A stretch of 64,000 nucleotides of DNA. Source: Dicaeum eximium. Taxonomy: Eukaryota > Chordata > Aves > Passeriformes > Dicaeidae. How positions within the stretch are numbered: the stretch's first letter is position 1; the number at the start of each line of letters is the position of its first letter. Under the pieces are notes generated by a model, which saw only the letters and a list, made by a program, of their open reading frames with translations, was not told where the DNA came from and searched no databases. This document shows positions 1 through 13,442 of this stretch, in pieces. The stretch is taken from the NCBI GenBank assembly GCA_013396995.1, contig VWZP01005676.1:105663-169662 (forward strand), given 5' to 3'. The position numbers and the translations under genes were made by a program.

Positions 1-2632
1 TGTAAAATAGGGGTTTTTTTCTAAAATTAGACTACTTAATAACAATAATGAATGTGAGCTTTAATCTTCATGCAGCCCTGTCCTCTTACTCCATAATATA
101 CTAAATTAGGATCTTTTCATGCATTGTAATTTGGGAAGTTGTTCCTGAGCAATTGCACACAGGGCTAAGCTAATCTTTCTTCCTCAGGATGGGAGATTCC
201 TTCCTGATGCAAAAGCAGGGACTATGATTTCCTCTTCCAGGATACTTGACTTTGACTGATAGCAGCTAACCTATTCCTTAAACTGTTCCCTGAAGCTGGT
301 GCTGCCAAGGCCGGGGCTGTGTGACCTGCCCTGCTCAGGCAGAGCATCCTGTGCGTAAAACTATTGTGTCCCAGGGAGTGTGTGGAGTGGCAATCGCTGT
401 GGGTGTGTATAAGGGTGCACACAGAGAGCAAACCTCTTTTGTCAGGGTTGCTGCAGACTTCCAGCTGAAATAGCAAGAGGAATACAAACACTGAATTAAA
501 GTCAGGTCAAGAAAGCAGGGAAAAAAAGTGTTTGGGCAGAATATTGATACATAAAAAAATGCACTTTTTTTTCCTGACACTAGTGAGAAAAACGCATTGA
601 CATAATTCACTGAAACAGGAAATGACGTGTCCTTCTAATCTATTTGTGATGTTCCTGAGTAAGTCGCTTGCTGTTGTGAGCTGTTACGTGGTCATTTATA
701 CCTGCCTGTGTCGAGTGCAAATCTAACAAACAACTTTCTTCACTTTGCTCCCTGTGTTGGTGCTTTCCCTTTAGTTTCTGCTTGTTCTGCAGCAGCAGCC
801 ATGGACAATCGTCTTTAGCAGAGCTGCATGCTAGTTTATTTCAGTATCACACCTCCCATTCCCACTTTGATAGAGGGTAACCAATTTCCATCGATGTCAT
901 CTGAGTTGCTTTAAGAAGTGATCACTTTAGGACCATCTCCCACCTCAGGCCATTGCCTGTCTTCCTCTCACACTCCCAGCCCCTAACCACTAGTCCCTCC
1001 CTCTGTTCAGACAGTTGTAGCTTCTCTCCCTTCTTCTGCCAGGTCTGACTGGTCTTGTTTGTCCAGCATTAGACACTCTGTAATTTCAGTGCTCTGCTAT
1101 TTTACAGCCCCTAATTTCTGACTCCCAGTCCATTCTCCAGCTAATTCCAATCTCTGTGTCAAGAAAGCCTGATCCAGACTACTCTTGTGTCCTGCCAGCT
1201 GGCGTGGCATTCATGTCCTTGATGCAGCATTGCATGTCTGGGCACTTGCAGGGATAGCATGGGAGAAACATTTCTCCAACTCCAAAACATGGGCCCTGCC
1301 ACCACCTTGGCTCCTCAGGGACAGGCACGGGAAGGGTGCAGAAAATTCAGCTGTGTCAGGCCATAGCCATGGGCTGTGGCACGCACAGCACAGAGCTGCT
1401 GCTCTCAGAAATGGCCATTATGCCCTAACAAGCCTCTCTGGACCATGCATTGTCACCCAAGGGCTTCAAGCATACATTCACCGTGTGATTTAAGTGACCA
1501 GCTACTCCAGTCTGCTTCTGAATAGTAAATGCTTACCATGCAGCAAGGGTGGGCCAGCCCAGGAGTTACTCACAGGATTAATATTTCTGGGTACAGAATA
1601 AATCAGAGCACATAACAAGCTGTCTTCTGCATTGTAACAAGCATGGAAGGAAAGGCAGAGGGAGAAGAAATTTTAAGAAATACCTTGTGGTGAATTAGTT
1701 CTAACAAAGGCACAGGGACAGATCCTCAGGTAATCTAAGTCACTCTAATCTCAGCTGAGTTCAAGTCACATATTTTAAGACCAAGTGGGACTTCTACATC
1801 ATATCATTTGACCTCTACTAGGACATAGGACAAGAAATTTCACAAATTCATCTCTCTTCTGAATTTAGTAGTAAATATTTGTCAGAACAGACATTAATGA
1901 GTTGTTGGGTTTGATATGTTTTTTCACTGTTTCAAAAATATTCTGCAACACTGTCACGGTGGAGCATATATATACACTTTTATATATAGTATATATGTAG
2001 ATATACACATACACTTGTGTGTGTTTACATTCACTGTAGGCATGTGGTGAGTTCTTTAATGTTATGCTTATTAGATTAGGCTCAGGAAGGGACTTTTCAT
2101 CTTATTTTCAGCTGAGGTATACAAGTGTGACTGAGTGGAATTCACATCTCCAACTCTTTTTCAACAGAGCCTTTTTGTTTCCTGGTAATTCTGGCTAAAC
2201 TCTCTCAAACCCCGGTGACACACAGAGTTTTCTCCAGACTGCTCTCCTTGGCAGTACCACGGAAACACACTCTAAGTAGCTGGTGTGAACAGAATTTTAA
2301 AAATTCAGTAATGAATCTATGAGTGCACTTGGACAATCTGGTGAGGTTCCGCAGAGCAATGATGTGTAAAAAGAAGTAACACAGAGAGGGGGCCCCACAC
2401 CACCAAGTCAGCATGTAAGCCAAAACATAGGTGTTATTAGGTGATGTTCAGATGTTAAATATTTGCTCTCTGGGCCATATCACAGTAGCTTTAAGGAGTG
2501 TGGGTACAGCCATTGGTCTGTTCCATTGCTTCTGTCAGCCCTGAGAAGGAGCATCTGGGGTAAACAGAAGAGCTAGGGCAAAAGGGGAACAAAACTGCCT
2601 ATCTTGCAGAAGGCAGATTTAATATCCAGGAG
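1..2632. other. Unique non-coding DNA, no gene seen
   Basis: The stretch is AT-rich with no convincing exon. Open frames of up to 102 codons occur, but they overlap on both strands and show no recognisable domain. About 900-1160 is pyrimidine-rich on the plus strand (runs of CTCCC and TTCCTC), and 1200-1440 is locally richer in G and C. I recognise no repeat family here. Confidence 0.55.
1965..2024. repeat. Alternating TA/CA/TG simple-sequence tract
   Basis: The tract alternates purine and pyrimidine: TATATATACAC, then TATATATAG, TATATATG, GATATACACATACAC and TTGTGTGTG. It is an imperfect (TA)n/(CA)n microsatellite. Length polymorphism and local unwinding are plausible; no function is shown. 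Confidence 0.7.
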
Positions 2633-2945
2633 AAAAACTGGGTCTGGGATGGAGATAGCTTTCCGCAGCAGCAGCCCTCATGGAGTTTTGCTGTGCACAG
2701 GTGTCTAGGAAGGCGTTGATAACACAGCAGTGTTTTGGCTGCTGTTGGGTAGTGCTCCCACAGCCCCAGCCTGCCCCTTCAATTCTGGCCTGCCACGTAT
2801 AGGCTGGGAATAGGCAAAACCTTGGGAGGGGGCACAACCAGGACAGCTGACCCAAATTCATCAAAGGACTACTCCATACCATATGACATCTGCTCAGATA
2901 TAAAAGCTAAGAGAAAGGAGGGGGTAGGGGGACATTTGTTATTTA
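2633..2945 (+). mobile_element. Truncated avian ERV LTR fragment
   Basis: This resembles the upstream (U3) half of a common avian ERV LTR family, in the same order as the family. A degraded start (CTGGGTCTGGGATGGAGATAG) is followed by GTTGATAACACAGCAGTG, then GGGAGGGGGCACAACCAGGA, then ACAGCTGACCCAAATTCATC, then CATACCATATGACATCTG, and finally an ATATAAAAGCT box that fits the LTR promoter TATA element. The clean TG start is lost. Similarity fades after about 2945, so the R/U5 end with its CA terminus seems to be missing. No internal retroviral region lies next to it. The family match is from memory of avian LTR sequences; the boundaries are approximate by some tens of bases. Confidence 0.72.
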
Positions 2946-5900
2946 TATCATGTGGTGAGGGTGTATTTCACTGCTTCCAGAAGAAGTCACAGTGACACTT
3001 GAACCAAAGACAGAAACCTAGTATTTTCATATGCATGAATGACACACTGTGAAACATCTTGTATTTTTTATGCTAAGTGCTTGTGTACCTGTATGTGGCT
3101 GCTAACTGGTATATATGACAGAACAAAATATAATTAAAAGATTTTATACTAACTCTTGCCATTAAATATTGCTACAGCTGATAACCTGTTGTCTGAGTTT
3201 AGATTAATGGTGACATCTAATTGAGCTGTAACTGAGCTACAGCTGGTTGTCCATGCATCATTACAGGAGTGCCCATAGTCACAGAGAAGACGGATAGAGA
3301 TCAGCCTGCCATGCTTGTCCTTAGTGCCTTCTGTAACTTGGGAGGATAAAATCAATCATATGCAATTAGGCATTAATTTCATTATTGAAAATATACTGTA
3401 AAGAAAAATATGTCCCTTGTGCACATTAAGCACAAATAGGACAGATCATTTTCACTAGGCAAACATTTTCATCATGTGAAAATCCTGCTAAATGTCTTAA
3501 CAATTTTTAAAGAGTAATTGCTTTTAAAAATTCCCTGGTAAGTGGATTATGATTCCTCATTCATGGTCTGGTGCAAATGAAAAATGTTACCTACCAATTT
3601 GACTAAATATTCTCCCACAGATTCTTTTTCTTTGTTCAAAATATCTTCTAAATTGCTGCTTGTTTGTTGTAATGTTTGTAAAATGTCTTTTTGCCAACAC
3701 TCTTTTTGTTGCGTGACACTAGTCTCTCCTTAGTGACCAAGTAATCTGGTTTTTTTGCTTTCATTCATGCTCTGCTGCTTCTAGACTTCTTCCTGCTATG
3801 CCTGTATGGAGGAGACAAGGGAGGAGGAAAGGATTTTTGTTCTTTTATTTTACCCTCTGTTGCATCTGGCAGGGCTCAAATTAGTCCCAATTCTGCAACT
3901 TCAACCCAAATGTCTGACACCTGCCCTCCACCCTCAGTGATCATATTATCTGATACTTTTTGGATTTTAGATTGCATTCTATTGAGAGAGAATTCATGTC
4001 TTTGTTCTGTACCTGGTAAATATTTGAAAAGGATCAGTAATCATAATAATAAAGGTCCAAGAAATATTTGCAGAATTTAAAAGCTTTTGAACTACTCTAA
4101 GTATTTTTTCACATTAATTTTACATATACTTTCTCCTATAATTCAAGCAAGTTTACTTTTGTTTTCTAACCTATGCTCCAAGTCTGTATATAGCATAAAA
4201 GTAAGAGCTTTGGACAAGGTCTATCAGAACAGTCATCCTTTTTTAATGCATAAATCAGGCTTTTTTAACCCACAGCATTCAAGCACTTTCATGAGAGTGT
4301 CACTTGTTTACGTCTTCACTTCCTCAAAAAAACCATGCACAACAGCATTATAGAAATTTGGATTTTGATCAAGGGATTTTAGTGACAATATAAGCCACAA
4401 GAACAAAGCTGGTATAGTTTTAACTCAAATTTACAGCTAAATTTAAAAAGACACACAGCCATTCCAATGATACAGTCTAGATGTAGTCTATTTATATCAC
4501 TCTGAGAAGAAATGAAGAAAAAACAAAATCAGCTGATACAAACATTTGCATTTGGATAAACATTGTGCAAGTTTTATCACATGCCTCCTTCATTTTTGGT
4601 ATCATGTTGCTGAAACTCCTCCAGCAATATTTTGAACATGTAAGGTAATTGCAAATTTGAATAGCTTTTCTGAACATTTTGGTTAAAACTTGATAGTTCC
4701 TATCAGAATCACTCTGAGTGGATATTTATAGCATTTTCACTCCTGCTGCATGCTTCCTTTCATACTTGAAAGCTTCACATCATCTTATTCAGCAGTCACA
4801 GAATAAATAGCTTAGAAGATCATAGCATTTAATTTTGCCAAAAGAGCTTTTTATATTTCAAAAATTATATTACTTTTTGCTATCTTTTATGTGATATTAA
4901 TAGAATTGCTACACTTCAATTAACAATTACCAGCTAGCGCTAGCAAGATCACTTTTGCAATCCCTTTCTTTTCAGTCATTTTGTTTATTTGATTATCTGT
5001 CAGAAAATCAGAGATTTCAAGGCAGATAATAATCCCAGCGACACAGATGTAGTTTCCTTCAAATAACAGAACAAGGTGTGTTTGCATTGACTCATGGCAT
5101 ATGGGTTAGCTAAGAGCTAAACACAGAAAGACTGCTTTGAAGTTACATTTTCCGTCTCAGTAATATTCTCCACAGCTTCCATGGTTTCTATTCTAGACCC
5201 CTTCACACTCTCATTTTGGATCGAAAGTAAAGATTAGAGAAGAGTATATATGTTGCTTAGCTTCATATTTTTTTCTGAGCTTCATTTCGCAGTGGTAAAT
5301 GAGAATATTGTGGTTCCTTGAGAAGTTTAGCATTTACTCGAACAGCAAGCACAGCTACCTCATGAAGTCATGAGAGCAAATGAAAGAAAGATAAGAAGGC
5401 AGCGCCTCAAATTACAGGTACTTTGTCCTGAATGTGGGTCAGATTCACCCTTTTCCCCCTAACAGTGCCACAGCTACCCACTGCACCTCTGTTTCTTCCT
5501 TCAGGACATGCAGGCAAGCTGAAGTCCACATTTACAGAGCACTGCTGGCATGAATCTCAGTATACATTACCAGAAATCAGTGCTGGATTGATGGTTCAGA
5601 TTTGGTGTGGAGTTATCACTCAGCTACAGGGGAGTCACTGACTCTGAAACCATGATTCCCTTGCCGCTGAAAACCAAACAAGTCATCAGTTCTTTCGAGA
5701 TGACACAGTAGCACAATGAGTCGCTGGTCATCCCAGGGGCTGAAGTGACAATCTGTTATGAGCAGGGGAAGGTGTGAGATGGTACAGAGGGGCTGAACTA
5801 TAGGAGCCTGTGATGATCAGTCTAAGATGGAAGAGAGAATGGTTTGACAGGATGGGCAAAATTTTGGGGTTGTTCAGATGGTCTTGAGGGTGAGGCATGA

Positions 5901-8480
5901 TGAAGGTTTATGAGAGGAATTCTGCCATCTCTTTCTGAAACAATAAAACCAAAAAGAGACAAAAAGGTAGTTTTGCTTCCAAATTTCCTTGTGATTATTA
6001 TGATACTAAGGAATAGTTTTCTAAGCCACAGCAACCTGACAGCTCTTTTCTGTTATATTTCCATGTGTTCAATATTCTTTTTTTCCTCTGTTCCTCATAT
6101 AAGAGCAGTCAATGCAAGCATTCCCAAGGACATTTTGCTACAGTTCAGCAATGGAAATTGCTGTCTATCCATTTGTGATCCGGGCATCAGAGCACAACAT
6201 GGATAGACACTGTATGCTCTTTGTTTTACCACAAGCTCTCTCTACACCATGTGGAGATTTTCCCTTTTAAATGGCATACTCCACATTTCTCTTTCAACAT
6301 TTCACATTGAGTAACAATATTTTTACAGAATTTTACAAGGTAGAAAGCAAAGATAAATGCTTGAGAGCTTTGTCAGCTGACTGTGAAATGCAGTTCCCTT
6401 CCCCCTCTCTGGCTGATGTACAGCATCCCGAGTGGTGGTCTGACAGCATAAACAGGGGCAGAAATTTCTCATTCACTGTCTCATAGTTAAAGAGTAATTT
6501 CTCCTCTGCCTGCACTGCAGTGTGCTATGGAAATGCAGAGCTACTACAAGGGATGATGGACAGTCCTGCTGTGCGTAACTAACAGGTGCCACACAGATAG
6601 ATTTCACTGGCCAAGCTGGATGTATCTCTGCAGAGAGTCTCTCCTCACAAGCTGTCATGCAGTTTCTGCTCCTCCCATCAGGGCTTTGTAAATCCACAGG
6701 CACACATGTAAGTTGCAGGAGGAAAAGAAAGGTGATATCAAAAGATCTTCTGTATAAATCAGCTCTCTCAAGTAGGTTCACACAACACAGTTTCTGGTGT
6801 CTGTGCAGAGATGAAAAGCTGGAGTTCCACTATTGACCTGTCCAAAATTATAACTGGATTTACACAGGTGTGACCAAAAGTCATGTTTGCTTTTTACAGA
6901 AATCTGCGTATTTATCTTTTTTGATAAAGTGCTGAAAACCGTGGGCACAAAACTGGCAGTGTACCTTAGTTGCAAACAAAAAAAGAAAGACAGGAAACAA
7001 TGATGACAAGTTTAGAAATTATTTTTTTCCCCCATATTTGAGAGTAAAATGGGTTCTTACATCTTGAACTGTACAGCCATAAAAAAAACACAACCATCAT
7101 AGGATTTCCTTAGGTTTATAGCACACAGAGATGAGGGAGGGAAAAAGGAAACAGTTTTATTTCTTTTCTGTTTTACAGTCAGTCTGAATCCTCTCTGTGT
7201 AAAATGCTAAACTTTTTCTGACCTTTCCCACCATGAATTTAAAAAATGTCTCCTCTCTTCTCAGTCTCGGATTTATAGCAGAACGTCTAATGTCTGGTTT
7301 GTGCATACACAATTAAAAAAATAAGAATTGCTGTTAGTAATCCGTGTAATACCATGTGGGTGAATTTGGGTGAGCATGAAAGCTCCAGTGAACTGTTCAC
7401 CTCCAGAGTAAATGTAGCAAACAATTCCCTCTAAGTTCACAAATTGAATGCTGTTTTCCCATGAAGAAAAACTCTTTATCATTCAGCCTGAATGTGCCCA
7501 TTAGGATGGCAAAGGAGTGTGGGTCTGAAAAAAACTTTTTCTGGCGTCTGTGAGAGAGGGATTCAGCAGTCCCATGGCAGCACAGGGTGCTCTCAGCCTC
7601 AGCCTCTGGATCCTCAGTGCTCCCAAGCACTGTGTCCTTTCAGCCAGAGTCAGGTCTCAGCTACCTTGCTCCAAAGCCAAATAATTCCGAATTTTAAAGC
7701 CTGATGAGTTGTTTCAATTTGCATCAGTGATCTTGAGATCTGAACCTAGTCTATTGTGGACGGTCTGTCTGAAAGACTCATTACTTTTTCCCTCTAAGCT
7801 TCGAGGCAGCATCTGGGCTATTGATAGCAATCTTGGAGCCAGAAGCTGTGAAATACATCACAAAAACCAGGCTGAGAGTGCCTGAGTGAAACAATCATTG
7901 AGGACTGATTTTCAAACTAGGGACTCAAATATCCTACCTGTTTGCTTGCATAAACACATGCCATCAGATGGATCGAGACTAGAAGACCTTGAAGCATGAA
8001 GAGTTATCCTTAATTACAATCTTGACCTATCTAATGTAGCTGTGGATTGCCTAATTATCTACATAAATGTTTAATTACTCTCTGAATCCTACTCTCTGGC
8101 TTCAGTGAGATTGGTGGCAATGATTCACAAAGGTTACAACTTGCAATTAGATAGCAGTAGGGCACTCTCCAGAGGAGAAGGACTGACAGCCAGCACCACA
8201 TAACTCTGTTAGCAAGTCAGCAGGGAATTTCAGTTTTTACTACCAGAGAGGATAAAGGTCTGGCTTCATAATCCTTCTGGGTATTTTAACCGTAGATCCG
8301 TATCTAACACAATCTCTGTATATAGCAGTCACTGTCAAGTTGCTTTGTTTTTGAAAGGTCTGCCATTGTCAGAGTTTCTTGGTCTAGAAAGGACATGCTC
8401 TTGGTTTTCTCTTGTAAATGTGTAGGAGTAAAGGGCAGAAATGTCCCTGGATTCCTTGATCAGAAGCACCTTGCCCACCT
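2946..8480. other. Unique AT-rich non-coding DNA, no gene seen
   Basis: No exon, RNA gene or dispersed repeat is recognisable in these 5.5 kb. All open frames are under 105 codons. A 12-bp perfect palindrome GCTAGCGCTAGC sits at 4933-4944. About 8005-8090 is dense in TAAT-core homeodomain-like sites (CTTAATTACAA, CCTAATTATCT, GTTTAATTACT). That is a weak hint of a conserved enhancer and cannot be tested without alignment. Confidence 0.5.
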
Positions 8481-11400
8481 TCAGCTGGGATAAGTGCAAT
8501 GACAAAGCAGAAAGATGCAGAGATAAAGGTGAGTGTATGTTTGTAAAATTAAGAAGAAACTTAATCTAAAAAACAAAGAATGGCTGCAATCTTTGCTTGA
8601 CTGATGCCACATTGCACAGATGTTGCTACAAAAAGGACATAGCAGATACTCTGATGGACAGCAGGATTCTTGCAGGGAATTCACAGGCAGCTAAAAGCTG
8701 GCATTGCTGCCCTTAGGATCTGCCCTGTTGCCAGATCCATTTGAGGTGGTCCAGGTTTGCCTGGAGCAGAAGGTGTAGAGCTGGCTCAGAGTGCTTTGTG
8801 CACTTGGATGTGGTGGAGCAATGCACAGGAGGCTGCTACAACTGCTGTCCCTTTCCCCAGCCCACCCAGCTCAGAGGGAGAGGGAATAAAGCAGGAGTGC
8901 TTTTAGAAACACTGTCATCATCTGGTTGATGACTGTCCACCAAGGCCCAGATTCAGAGAATGATGAAACACACTCAGATCATCTGGGACTTGGGCTTGTC
9001 ACAGCTGTCTGCCTTTTAGCTTGGAGATGCTGGAACTCGCCATGTGGATGTAAGCTCACTGAGCAGGCAGCACCACAGCTTCCCTCCTTGGACCAATTCC
9101 CATCACACTTCACTCTATCAGCAGCCTGATGATTGAAACTACATTCACAGCATAGCAAGGTACATCACAGTTTCGTATAGAAAGGAAGCAAATCATGCTT
9201 GAATGCCTGTGGCTGAGCTGCCTTGTATCTTCCTTGCTGTGCTGTCCCATAAGCCAGAATTGTAAGAAACTGTTACATAAAATCAAGCAATGGCTTTTCC
9301 CTCATTTTATGACCAAAACAGTTAAAAACAGTAGTCAAGGAAAAGCTTGTGAGATGTAAGCATCAGCATTTTGAACAGATATTTCTGTGGAATAACTTTA
9401 CCTTCTCCTAACTATCCTTTCTGAGCACTTGGACAGATAATGCTCTGAATGCTGTTGCAGAAGAGCTTGGCTCTTGGAGCAGCTCGGTTGAGCTGCTGCT
9501 TGCCATAGTCTCTAAGCCTCCTGCTGTTTTTCTAAACCTCAGTGAAGGCCAATAATGCATTTGCTTCCTTTCTAATTCTTGCACAACAAATATACAAAAG
9601 AGAAATCCAGTCTCGTACTCAAGGGAATGAAGGGCTGGGTATAAAAAGCCACTCTCCGAGGGTGTTACTCCACAGATTTATGCTCAGGTGCACTTTGCAC
9701 TTTTCCTGTGCATTATTACTTCTAAAGAAACAAACCCACTTTTGGGGCTCACTGCTTGAACCACTGAGCAGTTCTTTGTGCCAAGTGAAGGGCTGCACCC
9801 CCCAGGCCTGCCTGGCCAGGCTGTGTGCAGGCTGCAGCGCTGCAGCAGAGAGAGGCACTGCACTTAGCCACCTGCCCTCATCAGGAGCAGCCGGGCAGGA
9901 GGCACTGTAACCCAGCAAGGCTGCAGGAGCGGAACAGGGAGTAAATAGGTAATTCACATGTGCTGAGGACCCCTGTAGGAGCTGGGAACAGGACAGTGCT
10001 CCGTGTGCACTGACTGTTGAAGGCTTGCCACTGAACTTCCAGCTTTCAGCTTTCTCCCGGGCTTTGGTGAGGAAGAACGCTGGCCTGCAGCTCTGGGCCA
10101 TATAAAAAGTCTGACCACAGGGTAGGCATCTCCCTTTTCCCGCTTTCCACCCTGACACGTGGCAGTTGTATTTGCTCCCATTTCACCCAGGCCTTCCAAA
10201 TGTGAAAAACAGAGATATGGAGAGGCTGAACAGGGTCCTTAAGAGTGAGAGGAACACTGAAGGTGAAGACAGAAGCAGCAAGAGACCACAGCCTCCACAA
10301 TACCTCATGAATACACCTTTCATTGTTTCAGTTTAAAAACTGGCGCAGTAGGCACCATGACTTTGTTCCCATGACATTTCATCATTAGAATAAGTGCAGC
10401 TTTGGACAAGATGAGTGTAAAATTACTTAAAAGGTCAGTGATGATCTAACAAATTCAAAATCTTCTCCTGTTCAAGACTCAGAAACATTCTCCCTGCAAA
10501 TCTGTTTGAAGATCTAGCTCAAGAGCAAAGACTGATGATAATGAGACATCTGACTCTTGTGGTGGGTCAAAGAACAGACCTGTTGTATCAAATTTGAATG
10601 CCGCTTTACTAGCCCATTATTTTGCTCTGGTGTTTTATCATGTTGCCTGAAGGTTTGTGTCAGTTCTACCTTGTCACTTATCTTTCTGTTTCTTGACCTG
10701 CTAAAATGAAATGCAGAACACCTGTAAAAAATTTAACAAATGTAAAAAATGAAGTGGTGAATCATTAGGCATTGGTGGAAATTTAACAGGGAAAACTTTT
10801 ATAAAATGTCACTCAGCACATTCAAAAGTATATCAAACACTTTCTGTAGTAGAGAGTCAGTATTCCTCATGAAAAATCATCTGCTCCTTCCTTCTTCCAA
10901 AATAGACAGAACAGTACAGATTATGGTTGAGAAACACTTTAGAGACTTGGGGTTTTTTCCAACACAAAAAATGAAAAGTTTATTCATGTGTAACAAGGAA
11001 AGAGGAACCAGGAAGACTGCATTACATGAAGGCTATTTTAAGTTCACCTTTGTGATACTCCTAACTGGTTAATTTTTAGAACTGCAAAGATTTCAAACGA
11101 TGTTTGTCCTCTGGGAACCTGGGTGTCTCACAGCTGTTAGTCTTGGGCTTACAAACTTAGAGATGAGATTTTCAAAGTGGCAGGAAGAATTTTAATACCT
11201 AGTTTGATTACTTCAAGACTTACTGGTATTAAAAGACTTAGCCTAAGTGTTTAAAGCCAGACCCTCATACTGTGTTAAATTCCATTATAAAGGTAACAGC
11301 AGTGCTAAGCTTATTGATTTGTATTTTTCTTTTCTTAATCAAGGTGTTTATTTAGAGTGTTAATGATGGATTTGTAACTGAGATTCTCAATATGAATGCT

Positions 11401-13298
11401 TTTCTCTTATAGCCAGTACATCATACTCACACAAACACACACACACACACACACAGAGACACAGACACGTGCTCTTTGGTGTCATGGCAGCTTCTACATA
11501 AAAGGCAGTCACACAGATAGCTCTCACTCCTCAAGCATGCCAAATGTAGGAGCTGCAAACATCCCAGGGAGTGGAGCCATCACTAGCAGCTTGATTGCTT
11601 ACTGGCAGCACTCAACAAAATGAGATTGTTATGATGGACAGTAAAAAGACCCTGTATTACAGGTCTTTTAGACTTCATAGATTTCATGGGTTTGGTGGTA
11701 AATACTGCACGGTATATAAGTGCTGGACTGCTGCAAAGTGGGCTACCTGAAGCTTCCATTTACTTTTTAAACGTAACACTAATTAAAGTGCTTTACTTGT
11801 ACTCTATCTCTGATAATTAAGAGTTAACAATTGAGTAAGCCTTGGTTAACTGAGAAACATCTTCTGGACAAAGTATAGATATGAAACAAATGATATGTTT
11901 GTGTCTGTGATATGTATCAATGAGCAAATTGCAATTTACAAATGAGAGATGATCTTTTACAAAACTTAAGCCTTAACCTAGTTTCTCAGCTTTGCTTCTT
12001 TGTCATCTGGAATTAGATTCCTCTTATACCTTTTATCCACATGCCAGAATTCTTTTTGTATCTAGGAAATCAAAATAACAGTATCACTTAAACATCTGGG
12101 AGATCATCTGATCCAAGCTCAAAGAAATTTAACATTATGAAATGCATTGTCTGCTTGGTATCTTCAATAATGTGTAAGATTTCATACAAGATGTTATGTA
12201 AGTATGCAAGGTTCATGTTCTCTGACTTTAAGAAATTGGAAGGACAAATCATTTACCCAGCATGCTCAGTTTTTGTCTTTTTTTCCCCTTAAGGGGAAAC
12301 CCTTAAGGAGTGGAGACGGTGAATTTGTCTTAGTCTGACATTATCATTCCATATGGCTCAACCAGCAAGAAGTATTACAAGTTCCTTTAATTCTGACACT
12401 GGTATTATCTTTCAAGAAGAACATCCCGTGGTGAAGTGTTGCACTTTGTTCTGCCCGATATAAATAACTATGTTAGGTTAATATGATTAAGGCTAATGAG
12501 ACTCTGAACCTCATCCAAAAATTCTGTCATTAAAGCACATTTACTACTGATGAATTAATTAGTGAAATACAAATCACCTTTTAAGCAGGATGCCTGCCAG
12601 GGTTGTTCCAAAATTCCAACATCCTCGCATTTTCTCTGTGGTTGCTTCAGCCTATATATCCGAGAAGGGTATAGAGGAACAAATATGCTGCTGATGTAGG
12701 TTCTGGCACTGAACCTCAGAACCTTGAGAGCATAATTTAGCACAGGGAAGGAAAAGGGTAGGGTGGGTATTTACCAGCATCTTTAGCTCAGGGGACTGCA
12801 GCTTGCCATTCTTCCTGCCTGTTTATACCCTCTTTTTGGTTATATTTAGGAGCAGCAAGGAGAGGAACATTTGGCACAAGTTTGTGAATGGCAGAATATA
12901 GTTCTGGATGTGTTCGGGGATCATGTCAGATTTTCTCATTAAACATTGTGGACAGTTCACAAAAAACTTACAAGAAAACCATAACAATCAAAACTGGACC
13001 CCTGGAAACAGGGTTAGCTTCACTTCTCTGATATTTAAAGAGGTTCCAATTCCTTTCTAATTTAGTTAACTTCAATTGAAATTGAGAGACAAATCAAATT
13101 CAAGCTGACGTGAGCCAAAATTATTACCTAGTCAGGCTTCTCCTGACATCTCTGTGTCCACGACATAAACTGCCCAGTCATTTTTCAACAAGTCTGTAGC
13201 TCCTTTTTCAGCTCAGGCATCCAATCTTCATCCCACTATACCTCCAGTCAAATTGTTCTCAAAACTGATAATGCTGTTTTAATGTTATTTCTAATAAC
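8481..13298. other. Unique non-coding DNA with a GC-richer patch
   Basis: Around 9780-10160 base composition rises in G and C, and long overlapping open frames appear on both strands (122 codons plus, 179 codons minus). None carries a recognisable domain, and their overlap in several frames is what a stop-poor GC-rich patch produces by chance. An 18-bp perfect palindrome TTTCCCCTTAAGGGGAAA lies at 12282-12299, followed at once by a second CCTTAAGG. The rest is AT-rich and unremarkable. Confidence 0.5.
11428..11468. repeat. (CA)n microsatellite
   Basis: A CA dinucleotide repeat, pure from 11435 to 11455, with interrupted CACAAA and CAGAGACACAGACACG flanks. It is the longest dinucleotide repeat seen in the window and a likely length polymorphism. 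Confidence 0.9.
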
Positions 13299-13442
13299 CC
13301 TGAGATTTTCTCAGTGGGTCAGAGCATTGAGCTAGTAACAACCAGGGTGTGAGTTCAATCCCTGTATGGGCCAGTCACCTAAAAGTTGTACTTGATGATT
13401 CTTGTGGGTCCCTTCCACTCATGATATTCTGTGATCTGTGAT
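13299..13442 (+). mobile_element. tRNA-Ile-derived SINE with CR1-like tail (TguSINE1 type)
   Basis: The head follows a tRNA-Ile gene: CTCAGTGGGTCAGAGCATTG (A-box and D-arm), GAGCTAGTAACAACCAGGG (anticodon arm; the codon-reading triplet AAT has become AGT), GTGAGTTCAATCCCTGTA (B-box, consensus GGTTCGAATCC with changes) and the tRNA-Ile 3' end TGGGCCA. A body with GATGATTCTTGTGGGTCCCT follows, then an ATTCTGTG-type tail like the 3' end of avian CR1 elements. That tail is the signal by which CR1 machinery is believed to copy such SINEs in trans. This layout matches TguSINE1 of zebra finch. The copy is old, with an A-to-G change in the anticodon and broken tRNA pairing, and it is not a working tRNA gene. 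The start could be off by a few bases. Confidence 0.85.

Noticed and set aside
9619..10158. Minus-strand open frame of 179 codons
   Set aside because: It overlaps a 122-codon plus frame and two other minus frames in a GC-richer patch, has no recognisable domain, and no splice or promoter context.
13299..13375. Functional tRNA-Ile gene
   Set aside because: The anticodon triplet and several stem bases are changed, there is no terminator-like T-run right after the head, and a CR1-like tail follows, so it is a SINE head.
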